A stretch of 64,000 bases of DNA, taken from positions 3,314,001 through 3,378,000 of the forward strand of contig NZ_CP032405.1 in the NCBI RefSeq assembly GCF_016806065.1. Reading direction: 5' to 3'. The notes under the pieces were generated by a model, which searched no databases, was not told where the DNA came from, and was given only the letters and a program-made list of their open reading frames with translations. The stretch is from Rhizobium rosettiformans (GTDB lineage: Bacteria; Pseudomonadota; Alphaproteobacteria; Rhizobiales; Rhizobiaceae). The translations under genes and the position numbers were made by a program. Of this stretch, positions 9,588-18,678 are shown in pieces. Position 1 is the stretch's first letter; each line of letters opens with the position of its first letter.

Positions 9588-10358
9588 ATGCGCATCCTGC
9601 TGACGAATGACGACGGTATCCACGCCCCGGGCCTTGCCTCTCTTGAGCGCATTGCCCGAAGCCTTTCCGACGACGTCTGGGTCGTCGCGCCCGAGACCGA
9701 CCAGAGCGGGCTCGCCCATTCGCTGACGCTGTCCGAACCCTTGCGTCTACGCGAGCTCGACGACAAAAAGTTTGCGCTTCGCGGCACGCCGACCGACTGC
9801 GTGATCATGGCAATCCGCAAGGTGCTCGACCGCAAGCCTGATCTCGTGCTGTCCGGCGTCAATGCCGGCGCCAACATGGCCGATGATGTCACCTATTCTG
9901 GCACGGTTGCGGGCGCGATCGAGGGAACTGTGCACGGTGTCAGGTCCTTCGCGCTGAGCCAGGCCTATAGCTATGAAACGGGCACCCCTATCCCGTGGCA
10001 TGTTGCCGAGACGCTGGCGCCTGACCTGATCAAGAAACTGTCCAAGGTCGATCTGCCGCCGGGCACCTTCCTCAATCTGAATTTCCCGAACTGCGAACCC
10101 GGCGAAGTGCAGGGCATTGACGTGACCTCCCAAGGCAAACTGGACTTCGGCCTCTCGGTGGAAGAGCGCCAGGATGGTCGCGGCCTTCCCTATTTCTGGC
10201 TGCGCTTCGGCGACCGCAAGGGCAACTTCCGAGCCGGAACCGACATTCATGCGCTGCGCGAGAAGAAGATTTCCGTGACGCCGCTGAAGCTCGACATGAC
10301 CGACTATGCGGTACAGGATAGGGTTGCGGCAGCACTGGTCGATGGGGATGCGGTGTGA
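9588..10358 (+). CDS. surE: 5'/3'-nucleotidase SurE
   Basis: SurE is a metal-dependent nucleoside monophosphate phosphatase linked to stress survival. The N-terminus [15 protein letters not shown] holds the two metal-binding Asp residues, followed by [25 protein letters not shown], the conserved Asn-containing loop. ATG 9588 gives 256 aa and fits the family start better than GTG 9582. Its stop overlaps the GTG start of pcm by three bases. surE-pcm-nlpD is the same gene order as in enterobacteria. Confidence 0.96.
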   Translation: MRILLTNDDGIHAPGLASLERIARSLSDDVWVVAPETDQSGLAHSLTLSEPLRLRELDDKKFALRGTPTDCVIMAIRKVLDRKPDLVLSGVNAGANMADDVTYSGTVAGAIEGTVHGVRSFALSQAYSYETGTPIPWHVAETLAPDLIKKLSKVDLPPGTFLNLNFPNCEPGEVQGIDVTSQGKLDFGLSVEERQDGRGLPYFWLRFGDRKGNFRAGTDIHALREKKISVTPLKLDMTDYAVQDRVAAALVDGDAV

Positions 10359-11008
10359 GATCGGCTCTGGTCGAGCGCGAGGGCTTTGCGGCTCTGGTCC
10401 TGCGGCTGAGGGCTGAAGGCATCACCGATATCGATCTGCTGACGGCCGTCGAGCAGACGCATCGCTCAAGCTTCGTTCCGCCCGAATTTGCCCAGAACGC
10501 CTATTCCAGCCGCTCCATCCCGATCGAATGCGGGCAGTTCATGGAGGGGGCTGATCTCGCCGTTCGGCTGCTTTCCATGCTGCAGGTGAAGCCAGGACAT
10601 CGCGTGCTTGAGATCGGCACCGGCAGTGGTTTCGCGACCGCCGTTCTCGGGCGGCTCGCCGAGCGAGTGATCTCGATCGAGCGATACAAGACCCTGATTG
10701 CGAGCGCTCAGCGTCGATTGGAGCAGCTTGCGATTCGCAACGTCATACTGCGTCAGGTAGACGGCTCGAACGGGTTGCCGGGCGAGGGGACCTTCGACCG
10801 GATCATCTGTACGGCGGCCTATCCCGTGATGCCCCGGTTCTTTGCTGAACAACTTGTATCCGGCGGCATGCTGCTCGCGCCGATCATGCTGGATGAGGAG
10901 CGCTGCGTCATGGTCCGTCTGACCAAGACCGGAAGCCGGTTCGAACGGGAGGATTTGTTCGAGGTGCCCTTCCTGCCGCTGCAGCCGAAGATTGCCCAGC
11001 ACCTCTGA
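10355..11008 (+). CDS. pcm: Protein-L-isoaspartate O-methyltransferase
   Basis: This enzyme methylates damaged L-isoaspartyl residues so they can be repaired. The 217-aa protein carries the SAM-binding motif [15 protein letters not shown] and the post-motif FDRIICTAA. It starts with GTG overlapping the surE stop (GTGA), which implies coupled translation. Surrounding genes suggest a stationary-phase repair role, as in other bacteria. Confidence 0.94.
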   Translation: MRSALVEREGFAALVLRLRAEGITDIDLLTAVEQTHRSSFVPPEFAQNAYSSRSIPIECGQFMEGADLAVRLLSMLQVKPGHRVLEIGTGSGFATAVLGRLAERVISIERYKTLIASAQRRLEQLAIRNVILRQVDGSNGLPGEGTFDRIICTAAYPVMPRFFAEQLVSGGMLLAPIMLDEERCVMVRLTKTGSRFEREDLFEVPFLPLQPKIAQHL

Positions 11009-11188
11009 ACTGATATTTTTCGGAACTCTTGAAAACCCTTTGAACGCAGGCGCAAGGGCGCCCGCCTTTGCATAATTTATATGCGCTTCGCTGAATTCGT
11101 TCATAACGAATCCACGGGGTTAACTGACCGGTAATACTAACGCGCTTTAATGAACCCACATCAAGTTGTGTCATATGTGGGTCGAGTC

Positions 11189-12718
11189 ATGCGTAAAAGT
11201 GTATCGCCGAAAGCTGGATTGCCTGTCGCTCGTTTGTGCGGCGCGCTCCTCCTGGCGGGTACGGCAGCCGGGTGTAGTTCAGACGCCTCGCGCTTCAGCT
11301 CGGTCTTCTCCACCGACAGTCTGACAACCGCTTCCATTCCTCGTCAGCAGCGCAATCAGCCGCCGATCCCCACCGAGAATATCGGTGGCGGCGGCATGTA
11401 TGGGCAGTCTCAGGCCATGGCGCAGCCGATGCCGGCAAGTCCGTCTTACGGGGCGCCGGCATCTGCCCGGGCTGCCAGCACCCCGGCCTCCGTCCAGCGT
11501 GCCGAACTTGCTGCGCCGTCTGGCTCTGGCAACAATTCCGACCGTTCTGCTGTCATGGCGCAGCCCTTCCCGTCTGCGCCTCAGCCGCAGACCGGTCAGG
11601 TTGCGGCCGTCAATCCAGGTCAGGTTCTGGCCGAGCCGACCTCGACCGGTTCGACGCCCCGCCAGGGCGGTTGGTCCACGGCCGGTGCTGCCCGCGTGAC
11701 GTTGCGGCCCGGCGAGACCATCGCGACGCTCGCTGATCGCTACGGCGTGCCGCAGAAGGAAATTCTGAAAGCCAATGGTCTGACCCATGTCAGTGACGCG
11801 GCTCCCGGCCAGCTGGTGATTATCCCGACTTTTGGCGGCCCGAATGCGGCCCGCGCTGCGGCCGACGCTTCCGGGCTGCCGACCGATGGCCGCAAGCCGG
11901 TGCTGCCGGGCGACCAGCAGCAGAACGTCGCTGTCCTGCCGAATGCCCCGAATTCCCGTGAGAAGCAGCAGGTTTCGGCATCGGCCGCCACCGGCAAGTC
12001 GGATGCAGGCGCCGGTGCTAGTGCCGGTTCGCACATCGTGAAGCCGGGTGATTCCCTGGCGCGCATTGCCAAGGCAAACGGCGTTACGGTCGATGAACTC
12101 AAGAAGGCGAACGGTCTGACGACGGGCAATATCCGCATTGGGCAGGCGCTCGTGGTGCCGGCAAAGAGCAGCGCGGCTCCCGCCGTTGCCCAGGCTCCGG
12201 CTGCACCCGCCGCCGACCCGGTCAAGACGGCCTCCGTGCCGGCTGCTGGCCAGCCCGCCGAATATCAGGCCCCGGCCGCCAACAAGTCGGTCACGGAAGT
12301 CGCCGCTGCCAAGCCGGAAACGGCCGCCCCGGAAATGACCGGCATCGGCAAGTATCGCTGGCCGGCCCGTGGTGCCGTGATCGCCAATTTCGGCGCCAAT
12401 ATCGATGGCAAGCGCAGCGATGGTATCGCGATTTCCGTGCCGCAGGGCACGCCGATCAAGGCTGCCGAGAATGGTGTTGTCATCTATGCAGGCAACGGCC
12501 TGAAGGAACTCGGCAACACGGTTCTCGTCCGTCACGACGATGGCAAGGTCACCGTCTATGGCCATGCCGACAGCCTGTCGGTGCAGCGTGGCCAGAAGGT
12601 CCAGCGCGGCCAGACGATCGCGACCTCAGGCATGACCGGCAACGTCAAGCGTCCGATGCTGCACTTCGAAGTCCGCAAGGATGCAGCCCCGGTCAACCCG
12701 ATCACCTACCTGGAATAG
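11189..12718 (+). CDS. nlpD: NlpD-like lipoprotein: two LysM domains plus degenerate LytM (M23) domain
   Basis: A signal peptide ends in LLLAGTAAGC, so Cys29 is the probable lipidated residue. LysM domains lie at about residues 170-215 and 281-326, and an M23/LytM fold occupies 389-509. The zinc-binding and catalytic residues look lost: the expected HxxxD reads KRSDGIA, and the final HxH reads MLH. NlpD and EnvC share this degeneration and act as amidase activators in daughter-cell separation rather than as peptidases. Position right after surE-pcm supports orthology with NlpD; rpoS does not follow, as expected outside gammaproteobacteria. ATG 11189 is chosen over 11150 because it gives a compact signal peptide. 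A Pro/Ala-rich linker spans about residues 30-165. Confidence 0.85.
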   Translation: MRKSVSPKAGLPVARLCGALLLAGTAAGCSSDASRFSSVFSTDSLTTASIPRQQRNQPPIPTENIGGGGMYGQSQAMAQPMPASPSYGAPASARAASTPASVQRAELAAPSGSGNNSDRSAVMAQPFPSAPQPQTGQVAAVNPGQVLAEPTSTGSTPRQGGWSTAGAARVTLRPGETIATLADRYGVPQKEILKANGLTHVSDAAPGQLVIIPTFGGPNAARAAADASGLPTDGRKPVLPGDQQQNVAVLPNAPNSREKQQVSASAATGKSDAGAGASAGSHIVKPGDSLARIAKANGVTVDELKKANGLTTGNIRIGQALVVPAKSSAAPAVAQAPAAPAADPVKTASVPAAGQPAEYQAPAANKSVTEVAAAKPETAAPEMTGIGKYRWPARGAVIANFGANIDGKRSDGIAISVPQGTPIKAAENGVVIYAGNGLKELGNTVLVRHDDGKVTVYGHADSLSVQRGQKVQRGQTIATSGMTGNVKRPMLHFEVRKDAAPVNPITYLE

Positions 12719-12740
12719 TGTGTTGCGTACCAGGTGGTGA

Positions 12741-12770
12741 AAAAGCCCGGAGCTCGCGCTCCGGGCTTTT
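12741..12770 (+). terminator. Terminator between nlpD and the DUF815 gene (likely bidirectional)
   Basis: The 13-bp perfect stem AAAAGCCCGGAGC / GCTCCGGGCTTTT with a TCGC loop has A- and T-runs on its two outer edges. It can serve both nlpD (plus) and the convergent gene (minus). Confidence 0.88.
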
Positions 12771-12791
12771 CTGTGTCCAGTGGTGCCTGTT

Positions 12792-13664
12792 TCAGCGGCG
12801 GTCGGTGGAGATCCGCAGACGTCCGGCGAGATCCTGGATGTATTGCCAGGCGACACGGCCCGAGCGGCCGCCTCGGGTGGTCGCCCATTCCAGGGCCTCG
12901 TGATGCAACTGCTCGCGGGGAAGCGGCAGCGAAAAATGCGCGGCATAGCCGTCGATCATGGTCAAGTAGTCGTCCTGGCTGCATTTGTGGAAGCCGAGCC
13001 AAAGGCCAAAACGGTCGGAGAGCGAGACCTTCTCCTCGACGGCTTCCGACGGGTTGATCGCCGTCGACTGTTCGTTCTCCATCATGTGGCGTGGAAGCAG
13101 ATGGCGTCGATTGGATGTCGCATAGAAGAGCACATTGTCCGGCCGGCCCTCGACCCCGCCGTCCAGTGCCGCCTTCAGGGACTTGTAGGCGGTGTCGTCA
13201 TGGTCGAAGGAGAGGTCGTCGCAGAAGACAACGATCCGGTGCGGCGCATCCTTGATGATGTCGAGCAGGGCGGGAAGCGTCGCGATATCCTCCCGATGCA
13301 CTTCGACGAGCTTCAGCGCGATGCCGTTCGTCTTGATGATGTCGGCATGGACGGCCTTGACCAGCGACGACTTGCCCATGCCGCGCGCGCCCCAGAGCAA
13401 TACATTGTTGGCGGGAAAGCCTTCGGCGAAGCGCAATGTGTTTTCGTGCAGGATGTCGCGCACATGATCGACGCCGCGGATCAGGTCCAGTTCCACGCGG
13501 TTCGGGCGCTTGATTGGCTGTAAGTGGAGCCGTGCCGGAGCCCAGACGAAACAGTCTGCGGCCTCCCAGTCGTTGACGGCGGGCGCCGGCCCTGCCAGCC
13601 GTTCAACGGCCTCGGTGAGACGCTTCACTTCCGCCAGAAGTGCGCTCGCGGTCAGGTCGTCCAT
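12792..13664 (-). CDS. DUF815-family AAA ATPase
   Basis: The Walker A motif GARGMGKSS, the Walker B-like FCDDLSFD and the downstream ATSNRRHLLPRHM are characteristic of the DUF815 family, a conserved P-loop ATPase of unknown process. The ATG at 13664 is preferred because an AGGAGGAG Shine-Dalgarno precedes it; the longer open frame to 14036 runs through intergenic DNA and the start of yajC. It gives 290 aa. It is convergent with nlpD and divergent from yajC. No partner gene reveals its role. Confidence 0.85.
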   Translation of the reverse strand: MDDLTASALLAEVKRLTEAVERLAGPAPAVNDWEAADCFVWAPARLHLQPIKRPNRVELDLIRGVDHVRDILHENTLRFAEGFPANNVLLWGARGMGKSSLVKAVHADIIKTNGIALKLVEVHREDIATLPALLDIIKDAPHRIVVFCDDLSFDHDDTAYKSLKAALDGGVEGRPDNVLFYATSNRRHLLPRHMMENEQSTAINPSEAVEEKVSLSDRFGLWLGFHKCSQDDYLTMIDGYAAHFSLPLPREQLHHEALEWATTRGGRSGRVAWQYIQDLAGRLRISTDRR

Positions 13665-13869
13665 CGTTGTACTCCTCCTCGTCCGGTCAGGCTGTAGAAG
13701 CCTCAGCTCGGGCGGTATCACGCAGAATTGCGGGCATAAAGGGTAGGGCGCCTGAAAATGGTACGCTTCAGCGCTGTTTCTGTTGCATTCATGGGCTCTC
13801 TCACTATATTCCGGCGACCTGACGAGGGGGCCGCAGGGCTCTCCAATACGCTTTAATAGGGAGTCTTTC

Positions 13870-14214
13870 ATGTTTATCACCGAGGCCTTTGCCCAGGACG
13901 CAGCCGCTCCGAGCGCTATGGGATCCGGACTGGAAATGCTGCTGCTCTTTGCGCCGCTGATGGTGGTCTGGTATTTCTTCCTGATCCGTCCGCAGCGGAC
14001 GCAGATGAAGAAGCGTGAAGAGACCCTGTCTGCCATTCGTCGTGGCGATCAGGTGATCATGGGTGGCGGCATCGTCGCCAAGGTCACCAAGGTGATCGAC
14101 GACAAGGAACTCGAACTGGAAATCGCCGACGGCGTGAAGGTTCGTGCGATGCGCCAGTATGTGGCGGAAGTCCGCGTCAAGGGCGAGCCGGTCAAGACCG
14201 AAACCGCCGCCTGA
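13870..14214 (+). CDS. yajC: Preprotein translocase subunit YajC
   Basis: YajC is a small accessory of the SecDF-YajC complex at the inner membrane. The 114-aa protein has one membrane helix (LEMLLLFAPLMVVWYFFLIRPQR) followed by the conserved cytosolic segment KKREETLSAIRRGDQVIMGGGIVAKV. The ATG at 13870 fits; the open frame from 13783 is unsupported. It precedes secDF by 62 bases. Confidence 0.95.
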   Translation: MFITEAFAQDAAAPSAMGSGLEMLLLFAPLMVVWYFFLIRPQRTQMKKREETLSAIRRGDQVIMGGGIVAKVTKVIDDKELELEIADGVKVRAMRQYVAEVRVKGEPVKTETAA

Positions 14215-14222
14215 TCCCGCTG

Positions 14223-14244
14223 GGCCGGCCTCGTGCCGGCCTTT
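14223..14244 (+). other. Stem-loop between yajC and secDF
   Basis: GGCCGGC and GCCGGCC form a 7-bp GC-rich stem with a 5-nt loop followed by only three T residues. It may be a weak attenuator; both flanking genes still look like one transcript. Confidence 0.4.
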
Positions 14245-14276
14245 GCCATTTTCCGATGCCCTGATTCGAGAGTTCC

Positions 14277-16829
14277 ATGCTTTACATCTCCCGCTGGAAG
14301 ACATTGTTCATCTGGTTGACCGTTGCGCTCGGCGTCTTTGTCGCCCTGCCGAATGCCTTCACGGACGAGGAACTGGAAGCATTTCCCTCGTGGTTCCCCA
14401 CAAGCAAGGTGACGCTGGGCCTCGACCTTCAGGGCGGCTCGCATATCATGCTGAGGCTCGAGCGCCAGGACATCGTCAAGGAACGCCTGGAGACGATCGT
14501 CGGTGACGTCCGGACCCAGCTTCGCGAAGCCGGCATCCGCTACACGGGCCTTTCCGGCGTGGGCCAGCAGATCCAGGTGCGTATCACCGACGCGGACAAG
14601 GTGCCGGAAGCGATCGAGGCGTTGCGCTCGCTGACCGATCCCGTCAGCGTTGGCGGCCTGACCGGCGGCTCCGTGACGGAGGTTGCTCTCGAGCAGGCCG
14701 AAGGCGGCATGCTGCGCCTGACGCTGACCAATGATGGCATCGACTACCGTGTGTCTTCTGCCCTGACGCAGTCGATGGAAGTCGTTCGCCGCCGTGTCGA
14801 CGAGCTCGGAACGACCGAACCGCTCATTCAGCGCCAGGGTGATGACCGTATCATCGTCCAGGTGCCGGGTTTGACCGATCCGCAGCGTCTGAAGGCGCTT
14901 CTGAACCAGACGGCCAAACTGTCCTTCCACATGGTCGACACGTCGATGCCGGTGATGGAGGCGATCAACACACGTCCGCCGGCACAATCGGAGGTCCTGT
15001 ATTCGGCTGATGATCCGGCCGTTCCCTACCTCATCGAGCGTCGTGCGCTGATTTCGGGTGAAAACCTCGTTGATGCCCAGGCAGCCTTTGACCAGCGCAC
15101 AAATGAGCCGGTTGTCAGCTTCCGCTTCGACAGCCGCGGTGCCCAGCGTTTTGCCCAGGCGACGCAGGAAAATGTCGGCAATCCCTTTGCCATCGTCCTC
15201 GACCAGCAGGTCATTTCCGCGCCTGTCATCCGCGAGCCAATCCTCGGCGGCTCCGGACAGATCTCCGGCAGTTTCTCGGTCGAAGGCGCAAACGACCTCG
15301 CCGTTCTGCTGCGCGCCGGTGCGCTTCCTGCCACGCTGACCGTCGTCGAGGAACGCACCGTCGGCCCCGGCCTCGGCCAGGACTCGATCAATGCCGGCGT
15401 GACCGCCAGCATCATCGGCGGTATCGCGGTCGTCGTCTTCATGCTCGCCTTCTACGGCACCTTCGGCGTGATGGCGAACATCGCGCTCGCGGCCAACATC
15501 GCCATGATCCTCGCGGCGCTGTCGCTGATCGGGTCGACGCTGACCTTGCCGGGTATTGCCGGTATCGTGCTGACCATGGGTATGGCGGTCGACTCGAACG
15601 TTCTGATCTACGAGCGCATCAGAGAGGAAGCCCGAAATGGTCGACCACTGGTGCAAGCGATCGAAGTCGGCTTCAAGAAGGCCTTTGCGACCATTGTCGA
15701 CGCCAACCTGACGACCTTGATTGCGGCCGTCGTCCTCTTCTTCCTCGGGTCCGGTCCAGTTCGTGGCTTCGCCGTCACGCTGTCGATCGGTATCGTGACG
15801 ACCGTCTTTACTGCCTTCACCCTGACCTTCTGGTTGATGGCGTTCTGGTACCGCTGGAAGCGCCCGAAACAGATTCCGAAGAGCGTACGCACCGGTTTCT
15901 TCGACAACCGCAACATTCGCTTCATGGCGGCCCGCAAGTTCAACTTCGGACTGGCCATGCTCATCTCGGTAGCCTCGCTGGTCGGGTTTGCGACTGTTGG
16001 CATGAACCTCGGGATCGACTTCAAGGGCGGCTCCATCATCGAAGTGCAGGCACGTGACGGAACCGCTGATCTCTCCGATATACGCGAGCGTCTGAGCCAG
16101 TTGAACCTCGGCGAAGTACAGGCCCAGGGCTTCGGGGACGATGCGAGCGCGCTGATCCGTCTGCAGGCGCAGGATGGTGGCGAGAATGCCGAACAGTCGG
16201 CTCTGACCAAGGTGCGTGGTGAACTGGAAGCCGAATACGACTTCCGCCGTGTCGAAGTGGTTGGACCGTCCGTCTCGAGCGATCTGACCTATTCCGCGAC
16301 TGTCGGCGTTGCCGCCGCCCTGTTCGGTATCCTGATCTATATCTGGTTCCGCTTCGAGTGGCAGTTCGCGCTAGGCGCAATCATCGCGACACTGCATGAC
16401 GTCGTCTTCACGCTCGGCCTGTTCGTCCTAACCGGCATCGAATTCAACCTGACCAGTATCGCGGCCATCCTGACGATTATCGGTTACTCACTGAACGACA
16501 CGGTCGTCGTCTATGACCGCATGCGGGAAAACTTGAGGCGCTACAAGAAGATGCCGCTTGAGGTCCTGATCGACGAATCGATCAACCAGACGCTTTCGCG
16601 TACGGTGCTGACGGCCGGCAGTACGATCCTCGCACTTGGTGCACTCTATCTGTTCGGCGGCGAAGTCATTGCCTCCTTCACCTTCGCCATGCTGGCAGGC
16701 GTTCTGATCGGTACATTCTCGTCGATCTACATCGCCGGTCCGGTGCTGATCGCCTTCAAGCTGCGTCCGGAATCGTTCCAGCAGGACGATAGCGAAGGCG
16801 AGAAGATGCCGGCCAAGGCCGGAGCCTGA
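14277..16829 (+). CDS. secDF: Fused protein translocase SecDF
   Basis: SecD and SecF use the proton gradient to complete Sec-dependent export. Here they are one 850-aa polypeptide. The SecD half (about 1-510) has the first membrane helix, the LGLDLQGGSHIMLRL motif, the periplasmic P1 domain and a six-helix block with GIAGIVLTMGMAVDSNVLIYERIREE. The SecF half (about 540-850) starts again with a helix, GIDFKGGSIIEVQ, and ends with ILTIIGYSLNDTVVVYDRMREN. Fusion is known in many rhizobia. It lies between yajC and the Mth938-domain gene. Confidence 0.97.
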   Translation: MLYISRWKTLFIWLTVALGVFVALPNAFTDEELEAFPSWFPTSKVTLGLDLQGGSHIMLRLERQDIVKERLETIVGDVRTQLREAGIRYTGLSGVGQQIQVRITDADKVPEAIEALRSLTDPVSVGGLTGGSVTEVALEQAEGGMLRLTLTNDGIDYRVSSALTQSMEVVRRRVDELGTTEPLIQRQGDDRIIVQVPGLTDPQRLKALLNQTAKLSFHMVDTSMPVMEAINTRPPAQSEVLYSADDPAVPYLIERRALISGENLVDAQAAFDQRTNEPVVSFRFDSRGAQRFAQATQENVGNPFAIVLDQQVISAPVIREPILGGSGQISGSFSVEGANDLAVLLRAGALPATLTVVEERTVGPGLGQDSINAGVTASIIGGIAVVVFMLAFYGTFGVMANIALAANIAMILAALSLIGSTLTLPGIAGIVLTMGMAVDSNVLIYERIREEARNGRPLVQAIEVGFKKAFATIVDANLTTLIAAVVLFFLGSGPVRGFAVTLSIGIVTTVFTAFTLTFWLMAFWYRWKRPKQIPKSVRTGFFDNRNIRFMAARKFNFGLAMLISVASLVGFATVGMNLGIDFKGGSIIEVQARDGTADLSDIRERLSQLNLGEVQAQGFGDDASALIRLQAQDGGENAEQSALTKVRGELEAEYDFRRVEVVGPSVSSDLTYSATVGVAAALFGILIYIWFRFEWQFALGAIIATLHDVVFTLGLFVLTGIEFNLTSIAAILTIIGYSLNDTVVVYDRMRENLRRYKKMPLEVLIDESINQTLSRTVLTAGSTILALGALYLFGGEVIASFTFAMLAGVLIGTFSSIYIAGPVLIAFKLRPESFQQDDSEGEKMPAKAGA

Positions 16830-16833
16830 CCCG

Positions 16834-17232
16834 ATGGTCTTTGGCTTCGGAGACAAGGGCGTCACCATCCGTGACGCCCATTTCCCGGGGCGGCCCGGTA
16901 TAGACAGTTACGGCAATGGCGGTTTCCGCTTCGCCGACATGTCGCATCGTGGGTCGCTTCTCCTGCTTCCCTCAGGCGTCTATGGCTGGGAGCAGACCGA
17001 GGAGGAGCCGATCACGCAAGCCTCGCTTGCGCGTGTGTTCTCCGAGGCCGGTATCGAGTTCCTGCTCTTGGGCACAGGTCGGCAATTGCGTCTTGTCGAT
17101 CCCGATTTGCGGTCCGCGCTGAAGGCGAAGGGCATTGCCACCGATCCCATGGGAACCGGTGCTGCCGTGCGCACGTATAACATCATGCTGGCCGAGCAAC
17201 GCCCGGTTGCCGCCGCCTTGATTGCCGTCTGA
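16834..17232 (+). CDS. Mth938-domain protein, NDUFAF3 homologue
   Basis: The 132-aa protein matches the Mth938/DUF498 fold: IDSYGNGGFRFADMSHRGSLLLLPSGVYGW followed by EFLLLGTGRQLRLVDPDLRSALKAKGI and MGTGAAVRTYNIMLAEQRPVAAALI. The mitochondrial relative NDUFAF3 assembles respiratory complex I. The gene follows secDF by four bases and precedes another complex I assembly-factor homologue, so a role in NADH dehydrogenase biogenesis or membrane insertion is a reasonable inference. Confidence 0.85.
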   Translation: MVFGFGDKGVTIRDAHFPGRPGIDSYGNGGFRFADMSHRGSLLLLPSGVYGWEQTEEEPITQASLARVFSEAGIEFLLLGTGRQLRLVDPDLRSALKAKGIATDPMGTGAAVRTYNIMLAEQRPVAAALIAV

Positions 17233-17252
17233 TCATCGTCGAAAGGTGCATC

Positions 17253-18107
17253 GTGAGCGATATCCCGTCAGCCAATGAGGCGCTTTGCCTGCGGGCACTG
17301 CAGGAGACGGATCGCGACCGCTACCTGGCAAGCCTCCTGACGCCGGCCGATCGTCGTGCCGCGATCGTTGCGCTTTATGCCTACAATGCCGAGCTCGCCC
17401 GGGTGCGCGACCTCGTGCGCGAACCTTTGCCGGGCGAGGTGCGGCTGCAATACTGGCGGGATCTGCTGGAAGGTGCCGCCCATGGCGAGACGGCCGGAAA
17501 TCCTGTCGCTGCAGAGCTTCTTCGCGCCGTGCAGACGTGGCGCCTGCCGGTGGCGCCGCTTGTCGCCATGGCCGACGCGCGCATCTTCGACCTCTACGAC
17601 GATCCCATGGAAACGCCCGCGATGTTCGAAGGCTATGCCGGCGAGACGGCGGCGGCGCTCATTCAACTTTCATCTCTGGTTCTCGATGCTGAGGCAGCCG
17701 AGGCTGCCTCAGAGATCGCAGGCCATGCGGGTGTGGCACTGGCAGTTGCCGGCGCGATCCTGCTGATGCCGATCCATCGGGCCCGAGGCCAGGTTTACCT
17801 CCCCACACAGATCCTTGCTTCCGTGGGGCTCGACCGGGACGGATTTCTGGCCGGGGGCAACGACGAGCGGATGACCGCCGCCATCCAGGCCTTTGCCGGT
17901 TTCGGTCTCGATCACCTGCGCAAGGCGCGAGCCGCCGGGAGAATACCGAAGAGCCTGCTTGCCGCCTTCCTGCCTGCGACGCTGGCAGAATCGGTATTCA
18001 AGCGGGCGATGAAGATCGGCCATGCCTCTCTCTCGACCGATATTCGCCCGCCGCAATGGCGACGGCAGATGGCGATGATGCGCTTGCTGCTGACGGGTCG
18101 GCTCTGA
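17253..18107 (+). CDS. Squalene/phytoene synthase-family protein, NDUFAF6-like
   Basis: The 284-aa protein has the all-helical prenyl-synthase fold signature (RRAAIVALYAYNAELARVRDLV..PLPGEVRLQYWRD). The Asp-rich motifs that bind magnesium-diphosphate in true phytoene synthases are not apparent: the first region reads AELARVRDLV rather than a DxxxD, and the second YAGETAAALIQL. This matches NDUFAF6, the complex I assembly factor, more than an active carotenoid enzyme, and no carotenoid genes are nearby. GTG start at 17253 after a GAAAGG ribosome-binding site. Cotranscribed with the NDUFAF3 homologue, 20 bases upstream. Confidence 0.8.
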   Translation: MSDIPSANEALCLRALQETDRDRYLASLLTPADRRAAIVALYAYNAELARVRDLVREPLPGEVRLQYWRDLLEGAAHGETAGNPVAAELLRAVQTWRLPVAPLVAMADARIFDLYDDPMETPAMFEGYAGETAAALIQLSSLVLDAEAAEAASEIAGHAGVALAVAGAILLMPIHRARGQVYLPTQILASVGLDRDGFLAGGNDERMTAAIQAFAGFGLDHLRKARAAGRIPKSLLAAFLPATLAESVFKRAMKIGHASLSTDIRPPQWRRQMAMMRLLLTGRL

Positions 18108-18206
18108 CACAGCGGCCACGTCCCGGCTACACCACGTTCACGCAAGGCTCGCCTGTTAGCAGCCATTGCGATAGTATGTGTGCGGGGAAGGACGCGAGAT
18201 CTAATC

Positions 18207-18656
18207 ATGGTGACTTGGGGTATCGTCTTTGCGCTCGTCCTGGCGCTGGCCTATTTCTCCCTGCGTATGATGCGCCAGGAGGATGAGGGATTTCAGGATG
18301 CTGGCCTCGCTATCCTCGAATTCGGCCGCGCCTTTCCGCAAGAGGCGATCCGCAGCCTGCACGCCACGGTCGACGGCAAGGCGGTCTTCGTCCGTCTTCA
18401 TGACAACAAGGCAGGCTTCATGCGCAGCATGCGCAACCATTTCGCCTGCCATCTGATCGAGCCAGGCACCGTGCGTGTTCGCGCCTTGCCGAACGGCAAG
18501 GGCATCGCCGTCGAGTTTCTCGACGCATCCTTCCACAATGGCGAGTTCACTTTTGCGAACCCGGCAATCGCGGCAGAGGTGTCCCTCTGGCTGCTTGGAA
18601 ACTACGTTGGCCATGCCGACCGGGAACAGGACACCGCCTCCAGCACGACAGGCTGA
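18207..18656 (+). CDS. Conserved hypothetical single-pass membrane protein
   Basis: I do not recognise the family. The ATG at 18207 gives 149 aa starting with a membrane helix (VTWGIVFALVLALAYFSLRMM) and a soluble domain of about 115 residues that would lie on the cytoplasmic or periplasmic side depending on topology. A GTG at 18180 would add nine residues. It is the last plus-strand gene before the convergent trmFO and may share the transcript of the two upstream genes, 99 bases away. Confidence 0.65.
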   Translation: MVTWGIVFALVLALAYFSLRMMRQEDEGFQDAGLAILEFGRAFPQEAIRSLHATVDGKAVFVRLHDNKAGFMRSMRNHFACHLIEPGTVRVRALPNGKGIAVEFLDASFHNGEFTFANPAIAAEVSLWLLGNYVGHADREQDTASSTTG

Positions 18657-18658
18657 GG

Positions 18659-18678
18659 CCTGACGTCGCCGTCAGGCA
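18659..18678. other. Stem-loop at the convergent junction with trmFO
   Basis: GCCTGACG and CGTCAGGC form an 8-bp stem with loop TCGC. It overlaps the trmFO stop codon. No U-run is present on either side, so terminator function is uncertain. Confidence 0.4.

Noticed and set aside
11120..11160. CtrA-type TTAA-N7-TTAA site before nlpD
   Set aside because: The best match (TTAA-N7-GTAA) has one mismatch in a four-base half-site and the neighbouring repeat has six-base spacing; not convincing.
12780..13523. 247-codon plus frame opposite the DUF815 gene
   Set aside because: The minus frame has Walker motifs and a strong ribosome-binding site; the plus frame is a shadow.
14049..15656. 535-codon open frame antisense to secDF
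   Set aside because: Shadow of a high-GC gene; no homology, signal or ribosome-binding site, and secDF is certain on the other strand.
17253..18107. Carotenoid or hopanoid biosynthesis enzyme
   Set aside because: Catalytic Asp motifs not apparent and no carotenoid or squalene genes nearby; better explained as an NDUFAF6-type protein.
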